This document shows, one piece after another, positions 1 to 7,486 of a stretch of DNA of 64,000 bases. Under the pieces are notes generated by a model that saw only the letters and a list, made by a program, of their open reading frames with translations, did no database searches and was not told where the DNA came from. Source of the DNA: a virus. The stretch lies in IMG/VR virus record IMGVR_UViG_3300017917_001996, positions 124,001 through 188,000 of that record, one strand, 5' to 3'. The translations under genes and the position numbers were made by a program. Each line of letters begins with the position of its first letter. The stretch's first letter is position 1.

Positions 1-1
1 C

Positions 2-1642
2 TATCAAAGCTCGTTACCCGAAGTCTACATTGGGCATCCTAACCGTTTAGAGCGTTATAATCAGTACGAACAAATGGATATGGACAGCGAAGTTAACGCA
101 GCTTTGGACATTTTAGCCGAATTTAGCAGCCAGCCCGAAGAGTCTACTGGTATGCCTTTTACTATCGATTATAAAGAAAAACCCACGGATACTGAAGTTG
201 AGATAATCAAAGAACAGCTACAACAATGGATAACATTAAATGATCTAAAAAAGAGAATTTTCAAGATTGTGCGTAACACCCTAAAATATGGCGATCAGGT
301 GTTTGTTCGCGATCCAGAAACATTCCAACTTTACTGGGTTGAAATGAGTAAAGTTGTTAAGATTATTGTTAACGAAGCCAAGGGCAAAGAGCCCGAGCAG
401 TATATTGTTAAAGAAGTTGCTCCTAACTTACAGAATTTAACTGTTACGGCAGTTACTACATCTGACACCTATATGAACCATCCACAAGTTGGTGGCCCAA
501 GCGGTGCTTATGTACAACCTAATGCACCTTTTGCTGGTGGTAGTCGCTTTACTCATGCACAAAATGAAACAGCAATTAATGCTGAACATATAGTTCATTT
601 AAGCCTAACTGAAGGGTTAGACCTATTCTGGCCATTTGGTAATAGCGTATTAGAAAACATCTTTAAAGTATTCAAACAAAAAGAATTGCTTGAAGATGCT
701 ATCATTATCTATCGTGTACAACGTGCTCCTGAGCGTAGAATCTTTAAGATTGATGTAGGTAACATGCCGAGTCACATGGCTATGGCTTATGTAGAACGCA
801 TTAAAAATGAAATATGGCAACGCCGTATTCCTACACAAACAGGCGGCGGTGCTAACATGATGGATGCAACTTACAATCCGTTAAGCACCAACGAAGATTA
901 CTTCTTTCCTGTAACAGCCGACGGACGAGGAAGTAGTGTAGACACACTACAGGGTGGAACAAATCTAGGCGAAATTACAGATTTACAATTCTTTACTAAC
1001 AAGTTATTCCGTGGTTTGCGTATTCCTAGCAGTTATTTGCCTACAGGCACAGATGATGGAACACAAGCAGTTAACGACGGGCGTGTAGGTACTGCACTTA
1101 TTCAAGAATGGCGCTTTAATCGCTATTGTATTCGTTTACAAAATATGATCTGCGGTAAACTAGACCAAGAGTTTAAGATGTTTATGCGTTGGAGAGGCAT
1201 TAACATTGATGGACAATTGTTTGAACTTAGGTTAAACGAACCGCAGAACTTTGCACAGTATCGTCAAACCGAAGTTGATGCAGCTAGAATTAGTACATAT
1301 GCACAATTAGAGCCTTTGCCTTACTTTAGTAAGCGTTTCTTAATGAAGCGTTATCTTGGTCTCAATGAGCAAGAGATGCAAGAAAACGAAGAAATGTGGC
1401 TAGAAGAGCAAGGCGAAACTAAGCCAGCAGACCAAATGGATGTTGGTCTAAGAAGCGTTGGAATTACACCTGGATCTATCAGTGGTGACCTATCGCAAGC
1501 TGAAGCATTACCAGCAGCTGGAGAAATGCCGCAGGGTGGTATGCCTGGCGAGATTGGTGCTCCAAGTGGAATGCCGGCTCCTGGTATTCAAGGTGGTGGC
1601 GCACCAGGCGGTATTCCAGCTGGCCCTACAGGCGTAATTTAA
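2..1642 (+). CDS. 20: Portal (head vertex) protein gp20, 5'-truncated by window edge
   Basis: Forms the dodecameric portal ring at the head vertex, which nucleates prohead assembly, is the channel for DNA packaging and is where neck and tail attach. The reading frame is open from base 2 without a stop, and the residues before the first Met (LPEVYIGHPNRLERY) look like portal sequence, so the true start lies outside the window. Diagnostic gp20 motifs are ALLxxA-type spacing around LLEDAIIIYRVQRAPERR, FKIDVGNMP, the NMM segment followed by EDYFFPV, and DTLQGGTNLGEITDLQFF. The last ~60 residues are a low-complexity Gly/Pro/Met tail after the conserved core. It opens the T4-type order 20-(small ORF)-core-21-22-23. 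Identification is by family motifs I know; the tail's role is unknown. Confidence 0.95.
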   Translation, partial: YQSSLPEVYIGHPNRLERYNQYEQMDMDSEVNAALDILAEFSSQPEESTGMPFTIDYKEKPTDTEVEIIKEQLQQWITLNDLKKRIFKIVRNTLKYGDQVFVRDPETFQLYWVEMSKVVKIIVNEAKGKEPEQYIVKEVAPNLQNLTVTAVTTSDTYMNHPQVGGPSGAYVQPNAPFAGGSRFTHAQNETAINAEHIVHLSLTEGLDLFWPFGNSVLENIFKVFKQKELLEDAIIIYRVQRAPERRIFKIDVGNMPSHMAMAYVERIKNEIWQRRIPTQTGGGANMMDATYNPLSTNEDYFFPVTADGRGSSVDTLQGGTNLGEITDLQFFTNKLFRGLRIPSSYLPTGTDDGTQAVNDGRVGTALIQEWRFNRYCIRLQNMICGKLDQEFKMFMRWRGINIDGQLFELRLNEPQNFAQYRQTEVDAARISTYAQLEPLPYFSKRFLMKRYLGLNEQEMQENEEMWLEEQGETKPADQMDVGLRSVGITPGSISGDLSQAEALPAAGEMPQGGMPGEIGAPSGMPAPGIQGGGAPGGIPAGPTGVI

Positions 1643-1650
1643 TTGCCTTT

Positions 1651-1658
1651 GGTAAATA
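1651..1658 (+). promoter_or_regulatory. Possible late promoter GGTAAATA
   Basis: Octamer ending in TAAATA, as in T4 late promoters (TATAAATA). It ends 6 bases before the next ATG, so the inferred transcription start falls at about the base before that ATG. The first two bases deviate from the T4 consensus. Confidence 0.35.
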
Positions 1659-1664
1659 CTTAAT

Positions 1665-1898
1665 ATGTTTCTTAACGAAGTTTTCCAGTCTACAGTCAAA
1701 GACCAGTACAGCACAGAAAAAGATGACAATTCTGTGCAAAAACTTTCTGACACTCGTAAGAGTAGGCTAACACTAGCTCAAATAAAACGCCTGCGTATTA
1801 TGAACGACATGCGTAAATTCGAACATCAAAAAGAGGTAGAAGGACTATCAAAACAGTATCGTCCAGCAGCACCTCCTGGCGCAATGCCAGGTCTATAA
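1665..1898 (+). CDS. Small basic protein between portal and prohead-core genes
   Basis: A 77-residue protein of unknown function. It is charged and probably helical (a K/R/E-rich stretch from about residue 28 to 63) and ends in a Pro/Ala/Gly-rich tail resembling the portal's tail. It lies 22 bases after the portal gene, where T4 carries the small core genes 67 and 68, so a role in the prohead core or in portal-scaffold contact is a positional inference. No Shine-Dalgarno sequence precedes the ATG; a TAAATA element ends six bases upstream, which would make its own mRNA leaderless. Readthrough from the portal gene could also express it. Confidence 0.75.
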   Translation: MFLNEVFQSTVKDQYSTEKDDNSVQKLSDTRKSRLTLAQIKRLRIMNDMRKFEHQKEVEGLSKQYRPAAPPGAMPGL

Positions 1899-1930
1899 CC
1901 TCAAAATCATTCAAAAAACCACCATTTAAC

Positions 1931-1952
1931 ACATAATATTAAGATATTATGT
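1931..1952. repeat. Perfect 9-bp inverted repeat in the gap before the core gene
   Basis: ACATAATAT and ATATTATGT are exact inverted copies around a 4-base spacer TAAG. The motif TAACACATAAT recurs about 40 bases further on (near 1967-1977), giving a direct repeat as well. The right arm runs into a TAAATA promoter-like element at 1950-1957. It is AT-only and lacks a following T run, so it is not a convincing terminator; it could be a binding site or a weak hairpin. Confidence 0.5.
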
Positions 1953-1957
1953 AAATA
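1950..1957 (+). promoter_or_regulatory. Possible late promoter TGTAAATA
   Basis: TAAATA-ending octamer 34 bases before the prohead-core ATG, which has a good ribosome site (AAGGAG at about 1981-1986). It overlaps the right arm of the inverted repeat. Confidence 0.4.
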
Positions 1958-1991
1958 TTATTAAGCTAACACATAATTCTAAGGAGCTCCT

Positions 1992-2921
1992 ATGAACAAA
2001 TACGAACAGCTGATTGAGTTTATTATCAATGAGCAAGAAGACAAAGCCCGTGAACTTTTCCACCAAATCGTGGTTGAAAAGTCGCGTGAAATCTACGAAA
2101 ACCTAATTGACGAAACCGACGTCGACGAGTCTTTTCGCGATGGCGATCAAGTTGAAGATCTAATGCAAGACGTTGATGCCGACGGCGCTGCTGGTTTACC
2201 AGAAGCCGACGATAACATGGACGATGCCGACGACCTACTAGGTATGGATGACGGCATGGACGATGGTATGGACGACGGCATGGGCGACGATGGCATGGGC
2301 GGTGAAATGGGCGGTGAAGAAGGCCTAGAAGATCGCGTTATGGATCTTGAAGACGCCCTAGACGAACTAAAAGCTGAATTTGACAAGCTAATGGCTGGTG
2401 AAGAAGGCGAAGAAGAACATGCCGATTCTGACTTTGATATGGACGATTCTGGTGAAGAAGGCGGCGATGAAGGCGGCGATGAAGAAGGTGAGAAAGAAGA
2501 CGACGTTGTTATGGAATATGTTAACAAGGTTGGTCATGACTGGGACAAAAACGCCAACAAACAAGAAGGCAAAGCAGTTGGTGCTCGTGCTGACAGCGTA
2601 ACTGGCGCTACTAACACAAGAACACCAACAGCCGGTAAAAACGACATGGGCGGTTCTGCTGGTAATATTGCTAAAGGTGGCGCAGAGTCTGCTCCAGACG
2701 GTCAGCGTCCAGGTGGCAAAGCTGGCGGCTTCCTAAAGAACCCACAAGAGATTGACGTTGCCAAGCGTAACGTAAACAAGCCAGGCGGCAACAAAGGCGC
2801 ACAAAACTACTATGATAAGAAGGAAACTTCTTACGAAAAAGCCAAAGGTGCTGAAGGACAAACTACAGATGGTAAGCTACCTGTAAATCCTAAGTCACTA
2901 CAAGGCGGTAAAGTTCGCTAA
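1992..2921 (+). CDS. Acidic prohead core protein (gp67/gp68-like position)
   Basis: 309 residues. The N-terminal ~45 residues (MNKYEQLIEFIINEQ onward) are a charged helix of the type seen in T4-like core proteins. Next comes a strongly acidic stretch (about 45-165) with four DDGM-type tandem units and a predicted coiled coil around residues 108-135 (LEDRVMDLEDALDELKAEFD). The C-terminal third is Gly/Lys/Asn-rich and basic. The charge reversal along the chain fits a temporary core component that is later degraded. T4 gp67 is also acidic but far shorter (~80 residues), so equivalence rests on position and composition. It is preceded by AAGGAG and followed 15 bases later by the gp21 protease gene, whose substrate it would be. 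The Asp/Gly/Met tandem looks like recent slippage expansion. Confidence 0.8.
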   Translation: MNKYEQLIEFIINEQEDKARELFHQIVVEKSREIYENLIDETDVDESFRDGDQVEDLMQDVDADGAAGLPEADDNMDDADDLLGMDDGMDDGMDDGMGDDGMGGEMGGEEGLEDRVMDLEDALDELKAEFDKLMAGEEGEEEHADSDFDMDDSGEEGGDEGGDEEGEKEDDVVMEYVNKVGHDWDKNANKQEGKAVGARADSVTGATNTRTPTAGKNDMGGSAGNIAKGGAESAPDGQRPGGKAGGFLKNPQEIDVAKRNVNKPGGNKGAQNYYDKKETSYEKAKGAEGQTTDGKLPVNPKSLQGGKVR

Positions 2922-2936
2922 TCAACAGAGACAGCA

Positions 2937-3572
2937 ATGGCTTATTTAAAAGAAAATTTAACTTTCGACCGTGCTCAGCTAGAAGTCCTCTATGAGGACA
3001 AAGCTGGCACTGGTACCAAAGAGTGCTACATGAAGGGCATCTTTATCGAAGGTGGAGTTCGCAACTTAAACGAACGTGTTTATCCAGTTAGCGAAATTAC
3101 CAAGGCCGTTTCTGCAATTAACGAACAACTAAAAGAAGGTTATAGCGTTTTAGGCGAAGTTGACCATCCAGATGATCTAAAAATTAATTTAGATCGTGTT
3201 TCACATATGATTCAACAAATGTGGATGGATGGTCCTTGCGGCCACGGTAAACTAAAGATTCTACCAACACCAATGGGACAACTTGTACAAGCTATGCTAA
3301 CAAGTGGTGTTAAGTTAGGTGTTTCAAGCCGCGGTAGCGGCAATGTCGATGATGCCACTGGGCACGTCAGTGACTTCGAGATTGTTACAGTTGATATCGT
3401 AGCACAGCCAAGTGCTCCACATGCATATCCAACGGCCATTTACGAAGGGCTGATGAATATGCGCCACGGACACCGTGTGCTCGAGGATGTACGTGACATT
3501 CAAGACGATAAAAAAGTGCAAAAGTATCTAAAAGAGCAGGTAACTCGCTTGATTAGAGACTTAAAATTATAA
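2937..3572 (+). CDS. 21: Prohead core protease gp21 (peptidase family S77)
   Basis: Serine protease that matures the prohead by cutting scaffold, core and capsid proteins after short Leu/Ile-x-Glu motifs and then digests itself. The 211-residue length matches the family. The family's catalytic His is visible as H77 in GEVDHP, and the Ser lies in the GVSSRG segment (S130/S131). The surrounding NxNERVYP and FEIVTVDIVAQPSAP stretches are typical gp21 landmarks. It sits between core and scaffold genes as in T4. It probably shares a transcript with both, since the gaps are 15 and 11 bases and AGGGGA precedes gene 22. Confidence 0.95.
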   Translation: MAYLKENLTFDRAQLEVLYEDKAGTGTKECYMKGIFIEGGVRNLNERVYPVSEITKAVSAINEQLKEGYSVLGEVDHPDDLKINLDRVSHMIQQMWMDGPCGHGKLKILPTPMGQLVQAMLTSGVKLGVSSRGSGNVDDATGHVSDFEIVTVDIVAQPSAPHAYPTAIYEGLMNMRHGHRVLEDVRDIQDDKKVQKYLKEQVTRLIRDLKL

Positions 3573-3583
3573 GGGGAACAGCT

Positions 3584-4681
3584 ATGTTTGATGCTATCAA
3601 ACCATTGCTAGAAAGTGGACTAGTTAACGAGGAGACTCGCACAGCTATCAATGAAGCTTGGGAATCCAAGCTAAATGAAGCTCGCGATCAGATCCGCGCT
3701 GAACTGCGCGAAGAAATGGCTACTCGTTACGAACACGATAAGAAGGTAATGGTAGAAGCTCTAGACAAAATGGTTACTGAAAGTCTTGCCAAAGAAATCG
3801 ATGAATTCGTTGGTGAGAAAAAAGCTGTCGTAGAAGATCGTGTGAGAGTAAAAAATCACATGATGGAGAGTGCTGGTCGTTTCAACGATTTTATGGTTAA
3901 CAAGTTAGCTGAAGAAATCAAGGAACTACACAAAGATCGTGAAATCCAAAAAGAAAACTATCAACGCCTTGAGAAGTTCATTGTTAAGGCATTGGCAGAA
4001 GAAATCAAAGAGTTCGCACAGGACAAGCAAGCCGTAGTTGAGACTAAGGTTCGTTTAGTTGCTGAAGCTAAGAAAAAGCTAGGCGAATTAAGATCACGTT
4101 TTGTTGAGAACAGTGCACGACTAGTTAAAGAGTCAGTTACTACTAAGCTAGATGCTGAGCTAACACAACTCAAAGAAGACGTTCAACATGCTCGCGAGAA
4201 CATGTTTGGTCGTCGTATCTTTGAAGCATTTGCTAGTGAGTTTTCGTTAACACATCTTAACGAGAACCGTGAATTAGCAAAGCTAAAAAAGGTTATTGAT
4301 CAACAACAAGAGCAACTTGCCGAAGCTGCACAAGCTAAAGCAGAAGCACAACAAATTGTTGAATCAAGAGAGCGCGAGATTCGCGTGATCAAGGAGAGTA
4401 TTAGTCGTAAGGAAGTGATGAACCAATTACTAGGTACTCTAAACAAAGAGAAAGCCACAGTGATGCGTGACTTACTCGAGTCGGTGCAGACAGAAAAATT
4501 AAAGTCTGCATTTGAAAAGTATCTACCAGCAGTACTTAACAATGGTACACCAGCTAAGGACAAAACCGTTCTTGCTGAAAGCCGCGTTGAAGTAACTGGA
4601 GATAAAACTGCTAAAAGTGCTGCACAACCAGCCGTTGACACCAACGTTGTTGAGCTTAGACGTTTAGCAGGGTTAAGATAA
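3584..4681 (+). CDS. 22: Prohead scaffold protein gp22
   Basis: Main internal scaffold around which the capsid shell assembles; it is removed by gp21. The 365-residue chain is almost wholly charged heptad-like helix (repeated KLAEEIKEL and KALAEEIKEF segments around residues 110-145, and a long coiled coil near 225-275). It has no enzyme motif and ends in a short segment (VVELRRLAGL) typical of scaffold C-termini that touch the capsid protein. Several L/I-x-E sites suit gp21 cleavage. The position between genes 21 and 23 matches T4. Identification rests on order, composition and the C-terminal motif. Confidence 0.92.
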   Translation: MFDAIKPLLESGLVNEETRTAINEAWESKLNEARDQIRAELREEMATRYEHDKKVMVEALDKMVTESLAKEIDEFVGEKKAVVEDRVRVKNHMMESAGRFNDFMVNKLAEEIKELHKDREIQKENYQRLEKFIVKALAEEIKEFAQDKQAVVETKVRLVAEAKKKLGELRSRFVENSARLVKESVTTKLDAELTQLKEDVQHARENMFGRRIFEAFASEFSLTHLNENRELAKLKKVIDQQQEQLAEAAQAKAEAQQIVESREREIRVIKESISRKEVMNQLLGTLNKEKATVMRDLLESVQTEKLKSAFEKYLPAVLNNGTPAKDKTVLAESRVEVTGDKTAKSAAQPAVDTNVVELRRLAGLR

Positions 4682-4708
4682 AATAGTTAAACCTTAAAGG
4701 AAAGAAAA

Positions 4709-5893
4709 ATGACACAAGAACTATTAGAAAGCCGTTGGGGCGAGACTAAAGATGCCCTGCTAGAAGGCCTACAAGGTAGCCGTCGCACTTCGATGAGCGT
4801 TATCCTTGAAAACACACGCAAGCACTTAACTGAAAGTGCTTCTGCTGGCGCTACTGCTGCTGGTAACGTTGCAACACTTAACCGTGTTATTCTTCCAGTT
4901 ATCCGCCGTGTAATGCCTACAGTTATTGCTAACGAAATCGTTGGTGTTCAGCCAATGACAGGACCTGTTGCACAGATCCACACTCTACGTGTTCGTTATG
5001 CAGAATCTGCAAACAGCTCTGGCGCAGCAGGTTTTGACACCGACGTTCTAGCTGGTGACGAAGCTCTAAGCCCATTCAAGATCGCTACAGCATACTCTGG
5101 TAGCCTAGCTACTGGTCGTGCTGATTCTACAGCCGCTCTAGAAGGCGTACCAGGTCGTAAGATCAACGTCCAGATTCTAAAGCAAGTTGTAGAAGCTAAG
5201 ACTCGTAAGTTAAGCGCTCGCTGGACTTTCGAAGCTGCTCAAGATGCACAAGCTATGCACGGTCTTGATGTTGAAGCAGAAATCATGGCTGCTCTAGCAC
5301 AAGAAATCACAGTAGAAATCGACCAAGAAGTTCTTGGTTCTCTACGTGCTCTAGCTGCTTCCGAGTTCACATACAACCAAGCCGCTGTATCTGGTACAGC
5401 TACTTTCGTTGGTGACGAGCACGCCGCTCTTGCAGTTCTAATCAACCGTTCCGCTAACCTAATTGCACAGCGTACACGTCGCGGTGCTGGTAACTGGGCA
5501 GTTGTTTCTCCAGCTGCATTGACTGTTCTACAGAGTGCAACAACTTCTGCTTTCGCTCGTACAACAGAAGGTACATTCGAAGCACCTACAAACACCAAGT
5601 TTGTTGGTACTCTAAACGGCGCAATGAAGATCTACGTTGACAGCTATGCTAGCGACAGCACTCCTGTTCTAGTTGGCTATAAGGGTTCTTCCGAGGCTGA
5701 TGCAGCAGCATTCTACTGCCCATACGTTCCTCTAATGAGCTCTGGCGTTGTTCTAGATCCAGCTACTTTCGAACCAGTAGTTGGCTTCATGACACGTTAT
5801 GGTTACGTAGAACTAACCAACACAGCTTCTTCTCTAGGTAACGCAGGTGACTACGTTTCTGAGATCGCTGTTTCTAACTTGTCTTTCAGCTAA
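4709..5893 (+). CDS. 23: Major capsid protein gp23
   Basis: Forms the hexameric shell of the head (HK97 fold). Landmarks include the N-terminal ILEN and HLTES segment and RVILPVIRRVMPTVIAN followed by IVGVQPMTGP, the most conserved gp23 stretch. DEALSPFKIA follows. Candidate gp21 cleavage motifs are ILE (residues 32-34) and LTE (40-42); cutting there would remove the N-terminal delta peptide. At 394 residues it is shorter than T4 gp23 (~521), as in many environmental T4-like phages, which usually means a smaller insertion domain. Leucine codons are strikingly biased to CTA and alanine to GCT, as expected of a heavily expressed gene. AAAGGA precedes the ATG and an intrinsic terminator follows 25 bases after the stop. 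Confidence 0.97.
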   Translation: MTQELLESRWGETKDALLEGLQGSRRTSMSVILENTRKHLTESASAGATAAGNVATLNRVILPVIRRVMPTVIANEIVGVQPMTGPVAQIHTLRVRYAESANSSGAAGFDTDVLAGDEALSPFKIATAYSGSLATGRADSTAALEGVPGRKINVQILKQVVEAKTRKLSARWTFEAAQDAQAMHGLDVEAEIMAALAQEITVEIDQEVLGSLRALAASEFTYNQAAVSGTATFVGDEHAALAVLINRSANLIAQRTRRGAGNWAVVSPAALTVLQSATTSAFARTTEGTFEAPTNTKFVGTLNGAMKIYVDSYASDSTPVLVGYKGSSEADAAAFYCPYVPLMSSGVVLDPATFEPVVGFMTRYGYVELTNTASSLGNAGDYVSEIAVSNLSFS

Positions 5894-5917
5894 TCAACCA
5901 GCTGGATCTCAAAAATC

Positions 5918-5942
5918 AAAAGGCCCTCCGGGGCCTTTTTGT
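5918..5942 (+). terminator. Intrinsic terminator after the capsid gene
   Basis: Stem AAAGGCCC/GGGCC+TTT with a TCCG loop (a C-UNCG-G tetraloop in RNA) followed by a T run. It ends the head operon just before the desaturase promoter. Confidence 0.92.
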
Positions 5943-5947
5943 TTTTC

Positions 5948-5955
5948 TATAAATA
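5948..5955 (+). promoter_or_regulatory. Late promoter TATAAATA
   Basis: Exact T4 late consensus. It starts only a few bases after the terminator and ends 5 bases before the desaturase ATG; with T4 spacing the transcript would begin at or next to that ATG. Confidence 0.65.
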
Positions 5956-5959
5956 TAAT

Positions 5960-6667
5960 ATGGTAGAATTAATTTATACATTGATTGTAACGCACATTAC
6001 AATCGTATGTGTTACCCTTTATCTACATAGAGGGCAGGCACATAGAGCAATTGTATTCCATCCTATACTAGAACATTTTATGCGATTCTGGCTTTGGCTA
6101 ACCACAGGCATGGTAACCAAGGAATGGGTAGCAGTACACAGGGCACATCATAGATTCTGTGAAGAAAACAAAGATCCGCACAGCCCACATGTTTATGGAA
6201 TTTTCAAGGTGCTATTCCAAGGCGCAATGCTATACTATACTGCATCAAAGGATCGCAACATGGTAGAACAATTTGGGGTAGGAACACCCGACGATTGGCT
6301 AGAAAATAAATTATATACACCACACAGTCGTCTAGGAATTTTAATTATGTTATTAATTAATATTCTTTTATTTGGGTCTATAGGATTATTAGTATGGGGC
6401 ATACAAATGATTTGGATTCCATTTCATGCTGCAGGGATAGTCAATGGATTAGGTCATTGGTGGGGTTATAGGAACACCAATACAAAAGATAAAAGCAGAA
6501 ATTTAATACCACTGGCAGTTTGGATTGGCGGTGAAGAATTACACAATAACCATCATGCTGATCCAGGAAATCCTAAACTAAGCCGTCGATGGTTTGAGTT
6601 TGATATCGGTTGGATGTGGCTAACTGTTTTCAGAGCATTCGGGTTAGCAAAAATCAAAAACTCATAA
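5960..6667 (+). CDS. Membrane fatty-acid (acyl-CoA/acyl-lipid) desaturase
   Basis: Diiron membrane enzyme that introduces a double bond into an acyl chain using O2 and reduced electron carrier. All three histidine boxes are intact: HRGQAH (residues 23-28), HRAHH (60-64) and HNNHH (195-199). Extra metal-ligand candidates lie in PFHAAG and NGLGHWWG, the last resembling the Asn/His segment of stearoyl-CoA desaturases. Hydrophobic stretches near 5-22, 41-53 and 125-160 fit membrane helices. At 235 residues it is compact but complete. I chose ATG 5960 over the in-frame TTG at 5939, which lies inside the terminator. It sits alone between terminator and next promoter, among virion genes, as an auxiliary metabolic gene. 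Desaturases are known in cyanophages; substrate and regiospecificity cannot be read here. Confidence 0.93.
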   Translation: MVELIYTLIVTHITIVCVTLYLHRGQAHRAIVFHPILEHFMRFWLWLTTGMVTKEWVAVHRAHHRFCEENKDPHSPHVYGIFKVLFQGAMLYYTASKDRNMVEQFGVGTPDDWLENKLYTPHSRLGILIMLLINILLFGSIGLLVWGIQMIWIPFHAAGIVNGLGHWWGYRNTNTKDKSRNLIPLAVWIGGEELHNNHHADPGNPKLSRRWFEFDIGWMWLTVFRAFGLAKIKNS

Positions 6668-6670
6668 ATA
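6663..6670 (+). promoter_or_regulatory. Late promoter CATAAATA
   Basis: TAAATA-ending octamer overlapping the desaturase stop codon. The inferred transcript would carry a ~68-base leader before the next gene. Confidence 0.5.
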
Positions 6671-6743
6671 TATTGTTCGCTCGAAAGAGAGTTTATGCGG
6701 TCCCCGCCGCGTAGGCCTAGAACGCTATTTTAAGGAGAAACAA
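6671..6743 (+). promoter_or_regulatory. Structured GC-rich leader of the virion protein gene
   Basis: The ~70-base leader contains a short hairpin ATGCGG/CCGCGT (6695-6712, one G-U pair, loop TCCCCG), followed by the palindrome TAGGCCTA (6712-6719) and then a strong ribosome site (AAGGAG near 6731-6736). Its GC content is clearly above its surroundings. No T run follows, so it is not a terminator. Function unknown. Confidence 0.4.
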
Positions 6744-7412
6744 ATGGGACGTCCAGTTAATAAGAGATATTTTGGATCAGGTGCAGGTAATCAGATCAAG
6801 GTTCGTGCTAAAATTGGAAGCAATGCTGAAGGTGACGGTTTTATCGTTGCACAAAAAGGTTCTAATAGATTCAAAGTTACAGTAGGTGCAAACACAGGCA
6901 TCTGCACATTAGTTAACAAGAACACTGGTAGCTTGTCTGCCAACGAAATGATCATCAACGTTGCAACAGATGCTAGTACTTGGCAACAAGTTACTAGATT
7001 GTACAATCGCACAGCGCAAGTAGAAGGTGGCCAAAAAGTTACTTGGAACTTTGCTACTAGCACATCTGATGGTGCAGTACAAGTTGCTGATGTTGAAGGC
7101 TCTAATGCTAAGACTATTACAATTAACACACAACCATCTAGTACAACAGCTAACGTAACAGCTAATGCTAACGTAACAGTGACATTTACTGTTGTTGCTA
7201 GCGGTGTAGGCGATTTGGCTTACCAGTGGCAGAAGCAAGAGTCCGGCGCAGGTGCTTGGGCTTCAATCAATGGTGCAACAGCAAGCTCTTACACAACTCC
7301 AATTTTAACAATTGGTGCTGATAATACAGATGCATATCGTGTTGTTGTTTCGTCTACAAGCGGCGCAGCACAGTCTGTTACTTCTAACGTAGCAGTACTA
7401 ACAGTTGTTTAA
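6744..7412 (+). CDS. Virion structural protein with C-terminal Ig-like domain
   Basis: 222 residues. The N-terminal part (MGRPVNKRYFGSGAGNQIKV onward, to ~115) has the signature of a virion protein common in marine and freshwater T4-like phages (FIVAQKGSNRF, CTLVNK, LYNRTAQVEGG). The C-terminal ~95 residues look like an Ig/PKD-type beta sandwich with Tyr-x-Trp in strand C (LAYQWQKQ) and the DAYRVVVSS strand F. Such domains decorate phage heads and tails (compare T4 Hoc) and bind surface glycans weakly. It has its own late promoter and terminator, so it is a single-gene unit placed directly after the capsid block, which suggests high-copy virion use. Capsid decoration is an inference. Confidence 0.75.
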   Translation: MGRPVNKRYFGSGAGNQIKVRAKIGSNAEGDGFIVAQKGSNRFKVTVGANTGICTLVNKNTGSLSANEMIINVATDASTWQQVTRLYNRTAQVEGGQKVTWNFATSTSDGAVQVADVEGSNAKTITINTQPSSTTANVTANANVTVTFTVVASGVGDLAYQWQKQESGAGAWASINGATASSYTTPILTIGADNTDAYRVVVSSTSGAAQSVTSNVAVLTVV

Positions 7413-7427
7413 TTTTTGACAACTAAC

Positions 7428-7457
7428 AAAAATAGCACCTCCGGGTGCTATTTTTTT
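7428..7457 (+). terminator. Intrinsic terminator with UNCG tetraloop
   Basis: Perfect 12-bp stem (AAAAATAGCACC with GGTGCTATTTTT) closed by TCCG, followed by more T. It uses the same C(UCCG)G loop as the terminator after the capsid gene and is likewise followed within a few bases by a late promoter. Confidence 0.95.
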
Positions 7458-7459
7458 AT

Positions 7460-7467
7460 GATAAATA
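7460..7467 (+). promoter_or_regulatory. Late promoter GATAAATA
   Basis: Immediately after the terminator. The inferred leader is ~14 bases and contains AAAACGGA, a motif also found in the leaders at 24,515 and 29,462. Confidence 0.6.
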
Positions 7468-7486
7468 TCTAAAACGGAATCTATTA

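Noticed and set aside
2147-2527. Reverse-strand Ser-rich frame of 126 codons in the core gene
   Set aside because: Complement of the acidic Asp/Glu codons of the core protein; composition artefact.
6695-6712. tRNA or terminator from the GC-rich hairpin
   Set aside because: Too short for a tRNA, no T-loop or CCA-like end, and no T run after the stem.
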